Assembly (NCBI GenBank): GCA_910586195.1
Contig: CAJUHO010000044.1
Span: 1-8,233 of the forward strand
Reading direction: 5' to 3'
DNA: 8,233 bases
Source of the DNA: an uncultured Bacilli bacterium
GTDB taxonomy: Bacteria; Bacillota_I; Bacilli_A; RF39; UBA660
In this document: positions 1 through 6,996 of the stretch, one piece after another
Numbering within the stretch: the first letter of the stretch is position 1
Layout of the letters: each line of letters starts with the position of its first letter
The notes under the pieces: generated by a model
Seen by the model: only the letters and a program-made list of their open reading frames with translations
Told to the model about the DNA's origin: nothing
Database searches by the model: none
Program-made: the position numbers and the translations under genes

Positions 1-2
1 AA

Positions 3-1379
3 ACAGTTGGTTGGGCGACAGGGAATTCACTTATAAAAGTTGTAAAGTGGTGTTTAAATAAGATAAATATTGAATATGCTTTTCAGTCACTTAATAAATA
101 TAAGGATGTGTCTTTAGAGACATGGAGGAGAAATTATGATAAAATTTTGTCGATGTCGAATAACGATTTTAAGGTAGATTTATATAATCATTTAGATGAT
201 ACAAGATACTACGTAAGGGCTAATGAAGATATTTTTAAAAAAACTTTACGGTCATTAGCATTACCCAAAATAACAAATGTAGTTTTTTACAAAAATACTG
301 ATTCCAAAGTCATTACAATTATATTAGAGATCAATTATGAATTAAATGCAAGTCATGAAAGTGCTTTAGAGAATACTGGGATTACAACTGGTAGGAACGT
401 TCTTTTGTATGGCGTACCAGGAGTAGGAAAGAGCCATAAAATAAATAAAGAGTACTGTAATGACGTAAAATTCATGGAACGAGTTGTATTTCATCCGGAT
501 TATACATATTCAGATTTTGTAGGACAGATACTTCCTGTTCTTTCAGAAAAAACAAAAAAACTTGAATATTCGTTTGTTATGGGGCCTTTCACTAAAATTC
601 TAAAAAAAGCTGTGATGGATTTAGAACATAATTACTATTTAATTATAGAAGAAATCAATCGTGGTAATGCTCCAGCGATATTTGGTGATGTTTTTCAGCT
701 GTTGGATAGATATACTAAGGACTCATATGAGGTTGTTCAGAATCCCGATTTGCTTGGACAAAGTGAATATGGGATAACGAATTTTGATATAGCACAAGAA
801 GTTTATAACGATACAAACCATTTAATAAAGATTCCGACTAATTTATATATTATAGCTACAATGAATACAGCAGATCAAAATGTTTTTACTCTTGATACCG
901 CATTTCAGAGAAGGTGGGAATTGGAACATATTGAAAATGATATTGCGTCTGCAAAACATGCAAATGAATTTGTATGCAATTCAACAATTTCATGGAGGGC
1001 TTTTGTGACTGTTGTTAATGAGCAGATTGTGGAGGGGAATAATTTTTTAGGTGATTCCGGAGATAAAAGACTTGGTGCGTATTTTGCAAGATTATCTGAG
1101 ATCAAAGATAAAAAGAGATTTTCAGAGAAAGTATTAAAGTATTTGTGGGACGATGCTTTTAAGATGGACCATGATAAATTGTTTTCATCTAAATATAACA
1201 CCGTAGATCGTATGATTGAAGATTTTGAAAAGGTTGATGGGAACATATCATTTGAAAAAATTTTAAATCAAGATGTTTATAAAAAGATGATTGAAAGAGC
1301 GGTAAATTTTGCAAAAATAGTCAAAGAAGGCTCAAATTTGGAAAAAAACGGTAATGATAGGCTTCTATTGGAGGAGTGA
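3..1379 (+). CDS. McrB-type AAA+ GTPase subunit of a restriction system (LlaJI R1-like), 5' end outside the window
   Basis: Motor subunit of an McrBC/LlaJI-type restriction complex, expected to bind and hydrolyse GTP and drive the partner nuclease along DNA. The frame has no stop from base 3 onward, so the protein enters from the left edge; 458 codons are visible. Numbering from the GTG at 108, Walker A GVPGVGKS is at 102-109, Walker B with the McrB-type EEINRGN at 181-187, the McrB GTP-signature MNTAD at 252-256, and paired arginines (QRRW) at 267-270, likely sensor or finger residues. FHPDYTYSDFVG (128-139) also fits McrB relatives. The GTG at 108 is a poor start because its only purine-rich stretch (AAGGA) ends one base upstream. 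The missing N-terminal part would hold the DNA-binding domain, so target specificity cannot be judged. The stop lies 4 nt before the nuclease gene. The family is secure; the LlaJI R1 label rests on the neighbour. Confidence 0.9.
   Translation, partial: TVGWATGNSLIKVVKWCLNKINIEYAFQSLNKYKDVSLETWRRNYDKILSMSNNDFKVDLYNHLDDTRYYVRANEDIFKKTLRSLALPKITNVVFYKNTDSKVITIILEINYELNASHESALENTGITTGRNVLLYGVPGVGKSHKINKEYCNDVKFMERVVFHPDYTYSDFVGQILPVLSEKTKKLEYSFVMGPFTKILKKAVMDLEHNYYLIIEEINRGNAPAIFGDVFQLLDRYTKDSYEVVQNPDLLGQSEYGITNFDIAQEVYNDTNHLIKIPTNLYIIATMNTADQNVFTLDTAFQRRWELEHIENDIASAKHANEFVCNSTISWRAFVTVVNEQIVEGNNFLGDSGDKRLGAYFARLSEIKDKKRFSEKVLKYLWDDAFKMDHDKLFSSKYNTVDRMIEDFEKVDGNISFEKILNQDVYKKMIERAVNFAKIVKEGSNLEKNGNDRLLLEE
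1370..1376 (+). promoter_or_regulatory. Ribosome binding site that sets the nuclease start
   Basis: GGAGGAG lies 7 nt before a GTG at 1384 and sits over the last codons of the McrB-type gene. It favours GTG 1384 over the ATG at 1354, which has no comparable site and would overlap the upstream gene by 26 nt. The arrangement suggests coupled translation of the motor and nuclease subunits. Confidence 0.75.
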
Positions 1380-1383
1380 AATA

Positions 1384-2616
1384 GTGTTAAAAAAATCAAT
1401 TTATGACAGGTGTAATATAAGCACTAACAAAAGTGATGATCGTTTTGTTGGTATACAATTTAATAATGGTGATGTTTCGATTCGGTTTCCGCTTGGATTT
1501 AATTTAGAGCACGATACGGAAGAAGAGCTTCGTAAAGATATTCTTTTGTTGATACAAACGATTAGGAATACTATTACACATAGGGAATCTGAAATTGGCA
1601 ATAACTCAGGAGAATTTAAGAATACTATGTTTCCTGTAACTGCATATCTAAATGTCTTAAAAGATTATTTTGTTCGTGGATATTATAAGGAGACTGAAGT
1701 TCATTACAAGAAGGGATCTCATGGTAAGATAAATTGGGCAAAAACGATTAAGACCCAATGTTCAAGGATACAGGAAGAAGAAGCATATTATTTAGATTTT
1801 GTAGTCAGAAAAAACAAAGCAAATAATAATCAAATGATAACACTAATACATCGGTACTGTGTTTATGAGAGTTTTCAGAAAATTGGTTGGCTATTTACTT
1901 CATTTATACCGCCGAAGCCAACTATTCGATATAACTTAAATGTATTTAGGAGTGTACTTAAAGATAAACTATACAGTACTTTTAATGATAGAAATAAACA
2001 GTTATTTGCTAGTATGCTCGCCATTATTGAATTTCAAGGTGATAAAGACGCTCCTGTGGCATATATGTATGGTACGAATCGGTTTGAGTATGTATGGGAA
2101 AAGTTGATAGATCGTGTTTATGGTATTCAAAATAAACGAGATTTTTTCCCTAAAACAGAATGGAACATAATTGGGGATGGTAAATATGATAGTTCAAGTT
2201 TGGAACCAGACAGTATTATGTTTTGTAATGGTAATGTTTATATTCTTGATGCTAAGTATTATCAATATGGGAGAACATTAAGTCCAAGCGATTTACCAGC
2301 ATCTGCATCAGTTAATAAACAGATTACGTATGGTGAATATGTTGCGAAAATACGTGAGGATAATCAAAAACAATATAAGATTTATAATGCTTTTTTGATT
2401 CCCTTTGATGCTTTAAATGACAATTGGAATAAATTTGCTAATCCTTTAGTTGTAAATATAGGAGAGGCTGTTAGTCAGTGGAAAAGAAGTGAAAATGAAT
2501 ATGAAAAAATACAAGGTATTCTTATAGATACAAAACATTTAATGAGTATAACAGTAAGGCAAGATCAAACTGAAATAATAAAGCTGGCGGACGCTATAGT
2601 TGGTAGGACTGAATAA
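1384..2616 (+). CDS. McrC-like nuclease subunit, LlaJI restriction endonuclease family (R2-like)
   Basis: Predicted DNA-cleaving partner of the upstream McrB-type motor; 410 residues from a GTG start with an ideal ribosome site. The sequence resembles the LlaJI restriction endonuclease family, known from a Lactococcus lactis system in which an McrB-like R1 and a nuclease R2 act together. Family-like features from memory are GKINWAKTIKT (about 114-124), the YLDFVVRK block (136-143) and the HRYCVYESFQKIGWLF block (156-171). The probable PD-(D/E)xK nuclease centre is in the C-terminal half: Pro275-Asp276 followed by Asp289-Ala290-Lys291 in a hydrophobic strand, with a downstream Lys312-Gln313 that could complete the site. 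The N-terminal half presumably contacts the motor and stimulates its GTPase. The alternative label is simply McrC; both describe the same role. The next gene follows after 49 nt with no terminator visible. Confidence 0.85.
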   Translation: MLKKSIYDRCNISTNKSDDRFVGIQFNNGDVSIRFPLGFNLEHDTEEELRKDILLLIQTIRNTITHRESEIGNNSGEFKNTMFPVTAYLNVLKDYFVRGYYKETEVHYKKGSHGKINWAKTIKTQCSRIQEEEAYYLDFVVRKNKANNNQMITLIHRYCVYESFQKIGWLFTSFIPPKPTIRYNLNVFRSVLKDKLYSTFNDRNKQLFASMLAIIEFQGDKDAPVAYMYGTNRFEYVWEKLIDRVYGIQNKRDFFPKTEWNIIGDGKYDSSSLEPDSIMFCNGNVYILDAKYYQYGRTLSPSDLPASASVNKQITYGEYVAKIREDNQKQYKIYNAFLIPFDALNDNWNKFANPLVVNIGEAVSQWKRSENEYEKIQGILIDTKHLMSITVRQDQTEIIKLADAIVGRTE

Positions 2617-2665
2617 AAGTTTGGAAATACAATACATTTTAATGATATTTGATGGAGCAAATAAA

Positions 2666-3103
2666 ATGGCAGATGTACTAACACCAATGCAACGGCGGAA
2701 AAATATGCAGAATATCCGTGCAAATAATACTAGAATTGAAGTCATATTGCGGAAAGCACTGTGGCAAAGGGGATACCGGTATAGGAAGAATTACAAAAAC
2801 TTACCTGGAAAACCAGATATTGTTCTGACAAAATATAAAATAGCAATTTTTTGTGATGGAGAGTTTTTTCATGGCAAGGATTGGGAGGTTCTTAAACCTC
2901 GATTGGAAAAAGGAAGCAATAGTGATTTTTGGATTAGTAAAATCTCTAGAAACCGAGAACGAGACGATGAAGTCAATAAAAAACTTTTATTTTTGGGATG
3001 GACTGTGATCCGTTTTTGGGGAGATGAAATAAAAAAGAATACAAATGTGTGTGTCAGGGTAATTGAGGAGACTATTTTTGATTTAGAGATAGATCCTGAA
3101 TAA
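2666..3103 (+). CDS. vsr: Very short patch repair (Vsr) DNA mismatch endonuclease
   Basis: Nicks DNA at T:G mismatches produced when 5-methylcytosine deaminates, so repair restores the C:G pair; such genes usually accompany C5-cytosine methyltransferases, as here. The protein has 145 residues, close to the usual Vsr length. The start is ATG 2666, with GGAG 8 nt upstream (2654-2657); it gives the typical N-terminus MADVLTP followed by QRRKNMQNIR. An in-frame ATG at 2642 is less likely. From this start, Glu25, Asp51 (in LPGKPD) and His69 (in GEFFHG) fall at the same numbers as the catalytic residues of E. coli Vsr as I recall them. RNRERDDE and LGWTVIRFW (about 96-118) are also typical. The cysteines and histidine that hold zinc in the E. 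coli enzyme appear absent: Glu replaces Cys in the GCFWH-like motif and Gly replaces the last Cys. This looks like a normal variant of Firmicute relatives. Confidence 0.95.
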   Translation: MADVLTPMQRRKNMQNIRANNTRIEVILRKALWQRGYRYRKNYKNLPGKPDIVLTKYKIAIFCDGEFFHGKDWEVLKPRLEKGSNSDFWISKISRNRERDDEVNKKLLFLGWTVIRFWGDEIKKNTNVCVRVIEETIFDLEIDPE

Positions 3104-3138
3104 ATAAGAAAGTAAAATATAGTATTTCTTTTATTATT

Positions 3139-3147
3139 TGGTATAAA
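3139..3147 (+). promoter_or_regulatory. Possible extended -10 promoter element before the small gene
   Basis: TGgTATAAA matches the extended -10 pattern TGnTATAAT with one mismatch. No good -35 box lies 16-18 nt upstream. The start of transcription would fall only a few bases before the ribosome site at 3156, giving a very short leader. The 69-nt gap after vsr makes a promoter plausible, but read-through from vsr is as likely. Confidence 0.25.
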
Positions 3148-3155
3148 CTAGATAT

Positions 3156-3162
3156 AAAGGAG
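3156..3162 (+). promoter_or_regulatory. Ribosome binding site for the small gene with a TTG start
   Basis: AAAGGAG lies 10 nt before TTG 3173. No ATG or GTG in the same frame lies near, so this site is the main argument for a TTG start and for the ORF being real. Confidence 0.55.
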
Positions 3163-3172
3163 TTGAGCTATA

Positions 3173-3490
3173 TTGGAACTGTATTTTTTTAGGAATATTT
3201 CGAATTATAATGAATTGAAAGCAAAAACAGATCATGCATATAAAATAAGATCCGTAAACAAGCGAAAAGTTATGATTGTAAAGACCATTGAACTTGTAGG
3301 GGAAAAGGAGGGAGAATTTTTTTGGAAATTACAAAGTGATAATCAATTTGTGATTGAGAATTTGGAATTAATGAAAATCAAAGATGGTGTATGGCATTGT
3401 ATAGAGATGGTGGAGAATGATAAATCATTGTTAGTGATGTCTGATGGTTATCCTTATGCAAAATTTGTAGCTTTAAAATCTTTAAATTGA
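3173..3490 (+). CDS. Small protein of unknown function between vsr and the methyltransferase
   Basis: A 105-residue acidic-to-neutral soluble protein with no signal peptide, membrane segment, helix-turn-helix or zinc-binding motif that I can see. It starts MELYFFRNISNYNELKAK and contains SVNKRKVMIVKTIEL (about residues 28-42), a charged middle, and the stretch DGVWHCIEM (about 71-79). Alternating strand-like segments suggest a compact alpha/beta or beta fold. The TTG start is supported by AAAGGAG upstream. From memory it resembles a short Firmicute family that may be labelled DUF6329 in databases; this is not verified. Its stop codon lies inside the -35 box of the methyltransferase promoter, so strong transcription of this gene could affect that promoter. 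A role as a controller of the restriction genes is possible from position alone, but nothing in the sequence shows DNA binding. Confidence 0.75.
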   Translation: MELYFFRNISNYNELKAKTDHAYKIRSVNKRKVMIVKTIELVGEKEGEFFWKLQSDNQFVIENLELMKIKDGVWHCIEMVENDKSLLVMSDGYPYAKFVALKSLN

Positions 3491-3515
3491 CGTATCCTGT
3501 CTATTCTGTTATAAT
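3487..3515 (+). promoter_or_regulatory. Near-consensus sigma-A promoter driving the methyltransferase
   Basis: TTGACG (3487-3492) and TATAAT (3510-3515) are separated by exactly 17 nt, and TG at 3507-3508 makes an extended -10 (TGtTATAAT). A/T-rich tracts just upstream (about 3468-3486) could act as an UP element. Transcription would start near 3522, giving a leader of about 37 nt before ATG 3559. The -35 box overlaps the stop codon of the preceding small gene. This gives the methyltransferase and the genes behind it a promoter independent of the restriction genes. Confidence 0.85.
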
Positions 3516-3544
3516 ATCTATTGAACTATGTGATAAACTGAACT

Positions 3545-3551
3545 GGGGGAG
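3545..3551 (+). promoter_or_regulatory. Ribosome binding site that sets the methyltransferase start
   Basis: GGGGGAG lies 7 nt before ATG 3559 and downstream of the predicted transcription start. It excludes the longer frame from TTG 3487, whose first codon is inside the -35 box. Confidence 0.8.
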
Positions 3552-3558
3552 AAAAGAC

Positions 3559-4758
3559 ATGTATATTGATTTGTTTGCGGGATGTGGAGGTCTTTCATTA
3601 GGGCTTCAGAAGGCCGGATGGACCGGCTTGTTTGCTGTGGAAAAAAATGAAGATGCCTTTTCCACCTTGCAGCAAAATCTGATAAAAAATAGTAAGCACT
3701 TTCAATGGCCTGACTGGTTACCGCAGACAAATTTAGATATTAATACAATTCTAAAAGATTACGAGAATAATCTTATTGAATTAAGAGGGCAAGTACAATT
3801 GTTGGTTGGAGGACCGCCATGTCAGGGATTTTCGATGGCGGGTAAAAGGACAGGAAATGATGTAAGAAATAGGTTGTATAATTCATATATAAAGTTTGTG
3901 GAATCTGTTGAACCAGACATGCTGTTTTTTGAGAATGTACATGGATTTACTGTTGGATTTAATAGGCGAAGTGAAGGGAAACAAACAAGGGGAGAACCAT
4001 ATTCTCAAAAGTTAATCCGGAAGCTAAAAAAATTAGGATATGACGTAAAATCTGATTTTATTATTATGTCTGAATATGGTGTGCCACAAAAACGTAAACG
4101 CTTTATATTGTTTGCAACCAAAAGAGGTAAAGCAGATATCTTTTTTGAAAAGTTATTTCAGAGAAAAGATAAATTTTTATTGTCTAAAGGGATACGGGTG
4201 CCTGTTACTGTAAGTGAGGCAATTGGGGATTTGGAAAGAAGGTATGGAGAAGTTCAAAGTGTGGATACCCCTAATTTCAAGAACGGAGTATATGGGGACA
4301 TTACATCTACATATCAAAAGCTTATGAGGACGGAGATAAAAGCGGGGACAATACCAGATAGTCATAGATTTGCGAATCCGAAAGATGAAACGGTAGAATT
4401 GTTTGAACGATTAATGATGGTTTCAGATGATGCAATTAGAATTGTACCAAAGATGAAGTTGGTGGAAGGATTGAAAAAAAGGGGAGTGACACCTTTGAAG
4501 CATGATTCCGTGTGTCCTACTATTACATCAATTCCAGATGATTTTATTCATTATTCAGAACCAAGGATAATGACAGTAAGGGAATGCGCGAGAATTCAGG
4601 GTTTTCCAGATGATTATGTCTTTTTAGGGAAATATACAACTGGAGGAAAACGTAGAAAATATGAAGTCCCAAGATATACTCAGGTTGCAAATGCAGTACC
4701 TCCTTTTTTTGCAGAACAAGTTGGATTGGCTTTAAAGGAGATGATTGATAATGAGTGA
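3559..4758 (+). CDS. dcm: DNA (cytosine-5)-methyltransferase of the restriction-modification system
   Basis: Transfers a methyl group from S-adenosylmethionine to carbon 5 of cytosine in a target site, protecting host DNA from the adjacent restriction complex. The protein has 399 residues and begins almost at once with motif I, DLFAGCGG (4-11). Motif IV GGPPCQGFS contains the catalytic Cys88. Motif VI is Glu125-Asn-Val, motif VIII QKRKR is at 177-181, motif IX begins RECARIQGF (341-349), and motif X reads QVANAVP (375-381). The region of about 190-335, between VIII and IX, should be the target recognition domain; its specificity cannot be read. All key residues are present, so the enzyme should be active. 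The vsr gene upstream fits a 5mC enzyme. LlaJI has two methyltransferases for an asymmetric site; only one is seen here, and another may lie to the left of the window. The dcm symbol is generic. The next gene overlaps its end by 8 nt. Confidence 0.95.
   Translation: MYIDLFAGCGGLSLGLQKAGWTGLFAVEKNEDAFSTLQQNLIKNSKHFQWPDWLPQTNLDINTILKDYENNLIELRGQVQLLVGGPPCQGFSMAGKRTGNDVRNRLYNSYIKFVESVEPDMLFFENVHGFTVGFNRRSEGKQTRGEPYSQKLIRKLKKLGYDVKSDFIIMSEYGVPQKRKRFILFATKRGKADIFFEKLFQRKDKFLLSKGIRVPVTVSEAIGDLERRYGEVQSVDTPNFKNGVYGDITSTYQKLMRTEIKAGTIPDSHRFANPKDETVELFERLMMVSDDAIRIVPKMKLVEGLKKRGVTPLKHDSVCPTITSIPDDFIHYSEPRIMTVRECARIQGFPDDYVFLGKYTTGGKRRKYEVPRYTQVANAVPPFFAEQVGLALKEMIDNE
4734..4740 (+). promoter_or_regulatory. 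Ribosome binding site inside the methyltransferase end, for the GHKL gene
   Basis: AAAGGAG lies 10 nt before ATG 4751 and 4 nt before an in-frame TTG at 4745. ATG with the normal N-terminus MSEKLHFKVSAGL is preferred. The site lies within the methyltransferase coding sequence, which fits coupled translation. Confidence 0.6.
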
Positions 4759-6994
4759 AAAACTCCATTTTAAAGTTAGTGCTGGTCTGAAAAATATTAT
4801 TGGAAAGGAATTGATAAACGATAAGTTTATTGCGATTTTTGAATTGGTAAAAAATTCTTATGATGCCGGCGCCAAAAATGTTACTATAAAGTTTGAAAAT
4901 ATATATTCAAATGATGCCATGATATATATTATTGACGATGGAAAGGGTATGTCAAAGCAAGAAATCATTGACAAATGGTTATTTGTTGCATATTCAGAAA
5001 AGAAAAGTAGTACATATAGAGACAATATAAGGTTTAGAAGAAACTATGCCGGGGCAAAAGGTGTCGGTCGATTTTCGTGTGATCGACTAGGTGAATTTGT
5101 CGAGTTGATATCTAAAAATGATGGTAATGCTAGAGCTAATAGCGTTAAAATTAATTGGAACAAATTCGAAAATGTAGATACAGAGGAATTTCAGAATATT
5201 GAAGTTTTTTATGATGATTTGCAAAGTGATACGATAGAGGGAGTAGGAACGATAATTAAGATTTGTGGCTTGCGGGAATACTGGAATAGGGATGAATTAT
5301 TGCAGTTAAAAAAATCATTAACACAACTTGTAAATCCGGAAGCAAATGAAAATTATGATATGTTTAACATTATTTTGGATGTTGAAGAAGAAAAGGAAAA
5401 TGATCAAAAATTAAAAAATAAAGAAAATGTTTTTGATAAAGATATAGTCAATGGTACAATAGTGAATCATGTTTTTGATGTATTGAATATTAAAACAACT
5501 AAAATAACTGCGTCAATTTCTGCAGATGGAAAAGTGATTTCTACTACATTGAATGATAGGGGGATAACATTATTTGAAATTGAAGAAAAAAATAAATATA
5601 GTATAAAAAATATTAAAGGTACTTTATATAGCTTAAATAGGGCTGCAAAAATAAATTTTACTAGGATGATGGGAATAGAGTCTGTAAACTATGGAAGTGT
5701 TTTCATTTATAAAAATGGATTCAGGGTTTATCCTTATGGTGAACCAGAGAAAGATTTTATGAATATTGATCGAAGAAAAGCCCAGGGGTATAACCGTTAT
5801 TTAGGTACTAGAGAGATAAGTGGGAGGATTGATATCTTTGGTGATAATAGAGGATTTGTTGAAACGTCAAGTCGAAATAATGGTTTTATTTCATCTTATG
5901 AAACGGCGGAATTAGAAGATTTTTTTTATGAATATTTACTGAAACCGTTGGAAAAATATGTAGTTAATATTATACACTGGGGCGAAGCGGTAATAGATAG
6001 TGAAAGTTTGGCATCAACCATGGATGGGTACAGTGACTTGGAAGCGGTTTTAAAGAAAATCAAGGCAAGATTCAAACCGGAAGCGTTGTTGAAAGCGACA
6101 TATAATGAAGAACTTACAAATGTTATTTTAGAACATACGAAAAAGAATATAAGTTCTGGAATTGATGCTTTCAGAAGGGCAGCAAGAGACCATTCAGATA
6201 CTGAACTGCTGAAGCAGGCAGATAAAGTAGAAAGAGAGACAGAAAGATTAAAAAAAGAGGTAACGGAAAATCGTAGGGATTTTCAGGAGGAGGCGGAAAG
6301 ACATGAAAAAACCAAAAGAAAATTAGAAGTAACGCAAAAGCAGGTTGGAGTTTTGCAATCACGCGTAGATGTTTCCACGGACAATGCCATAGATGCAATG
6401 CACATAATGAAAACATATGCGGATGCTATAGATTCTAACATAGAGGAAATAACAGAAATGGTTCGAAGTGGTGACGAGATAGGGGAAATTTTACCGTTAT
6501 TCCATGAAATCAGACAGACCTGTTCTAAAATTTTAAACACGTATAATTTGGTGATCAATACAGAATATAAGGCGGATACTGGAAATAAAAGAATGGATAT
6601 TGTAAAGTTTACGAAAATCTATACAGAGAAGCACTGGAGTCATAAACTGAAAGTCGAGGTGTCTGGGGTTGAAAAGTTGGAAATTATGTTTAATCCATTA
6701 GAGTTTAGTATCATTATTGATAATATAGCAGATAACGCAAGAAAAGCAAATGCTACAAAGCTGGAAATTATTTTTCAAAGTGATGCAAATGGTAACAATA
6801 TTTTATGGATTGACGATGGTTATGGTTTGATGGAAGACACGGATTATACAAAAATATTCGAGCAGGGTTTTACAACTACAAATGGAACGGGTATAGGATT
6901 GTATACTGTCAAGAATTATGCAGAGAAAATGAATGCAACGGTAACTTTAAATGAAGAATACAAAAATGGTTTTAAATTGCAGATGAGGTTTTGA
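4751..6994 (+). CDS. MORC-like GHKL ATPase fused to a histidine-kinase-like catalytic domain
   Basis: A 747-residue soluble protein with two ATP-binding GHKL domains. The first resembles the MORC/MutL/Hsp90 type: FELVKNSYDAGA (30-41, with Asn35), DDGKGM (62-67) and GAKGVGRFS (101-109). It is followed by an S5-like region of about 250-400 including YKNGFRVYPYGEPE and GRIDIFGDNRGFVE. A charged coiled coil covers about 470-540. Residues 540-605 look like a dimerisation/phosphotransfer helical hairpin, with His551 (DAMHIMKTY) the best phosphoacceptor by distance to the N box. His585 in HEIRQ is the alternative. The C-terminal kinase-like domain shows IADNARKA (659-666), DDGYGL (688-693), IFEQGFTT (702-709) and GTGIGLY (712-718). 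No membrane segment or sensory domain is visible, so the N-terminal ATPase may be the sensor, perhaps of DNA or of a protein complex. MORC-like ATPases are known from restriction-modification neighbourhoods. The partner gene follows after 2 nt. ATPase calls are firm; kinase activity is inferred. Confidence 0.88.
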   Translation: MSEKLHFKVSAGLKNIIGKELINDKFIAIFELVKNSYDAGAKNVTIKFENIYSNDAMIYIIDDGKGMSKQEIIDKWLFVAYSEKKSSTYRDNIRFRRNYAGAKGVGRFSCDRLGEFVELISKNDGNARANSVKINWNKFENVDTEEFQNIEVFYDDLQSDTIEGVGTIIKICGLREYWNRDELLQLKKSLTQLVNPEANENYDMFNIILDVEEEKENDQKLKNKENVFDKDIVNGTIVNHVFDVLNIKTTKITASISADGKVISTTLNDRGITLFEIEEKNKYSIKNIKGTLYSLNRAAKINFTRMMGIESVNYGSVFIYKNGFRVYPYGEPEKDFMNIDRRKAQGYNRYLGTREISGRIDIFGDNRGFVETSSRNNGFISSYETAELEDFFYEYLLKPLEKYVVNIIHWGEAVIDSESLASTMDGYSDLEAVLKKIKARFKPEALLKATYNEELTNVILEHTKKNISSGIDAFRRAARDHSDTELLKQADKVERETERLKKEVTENRRDFQEEAERHEKTKRKLEVTQKQVGVLQSRVDVSTDNAIDAMHIMKTYADAIDSNIEEITEMVRSGDEIGEILPLFHEIRQTCSKILNTYNLVINTEYKADTGNKRMDIVKFTKIYTEKHWSHKLKVEVSGVEKLEIMFNPLEFSIIIDNIADNARKANATKLEIIFQSDANGNNILWIDDGYGLMEDTDYTKIFEQGFTTTNGTGIGLYTVKNYAEKMNATVTLNEEYKNGFKLQMRF

Positions 6995-6996
6995 TT

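Noticed and set aside
2047..2594. GACGC pentamers (2047-2051 and 2590-2594; also on the other strand at 945-949 and 5510-5514), the LlaJI site
   Set aside because: A few copies of a pentamer are expected by chance in 8 kb, and the specificity of this methyltransferase is unknown.
2600..2665. Longer Vsr starts at ATG 2600 or 2642
   Set aside because: ATG 2600 overlaps the nuclease gene, and neither start gives the usual Vsr N-terminus; ATG 2666 has a well-spaced GGAG and brings the catalytic residues to the E. coli numbering.
3522..3544. Direct repeat TGAACT at 3522 and 3539 in the leader of the methyltransferase
   Set aside because: Two six-base copies 17 nt apart are not enough to call an operator, and no DNA-binding control gene is present in the window.
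3487..3558. Longer methyltransferase start at TTG 3487
   Set aside because: The TTG is part of the -35 box, has no ribosome site, and lies before the predicted transcription start; ATG 3559 has an ideal GGGGGAG.
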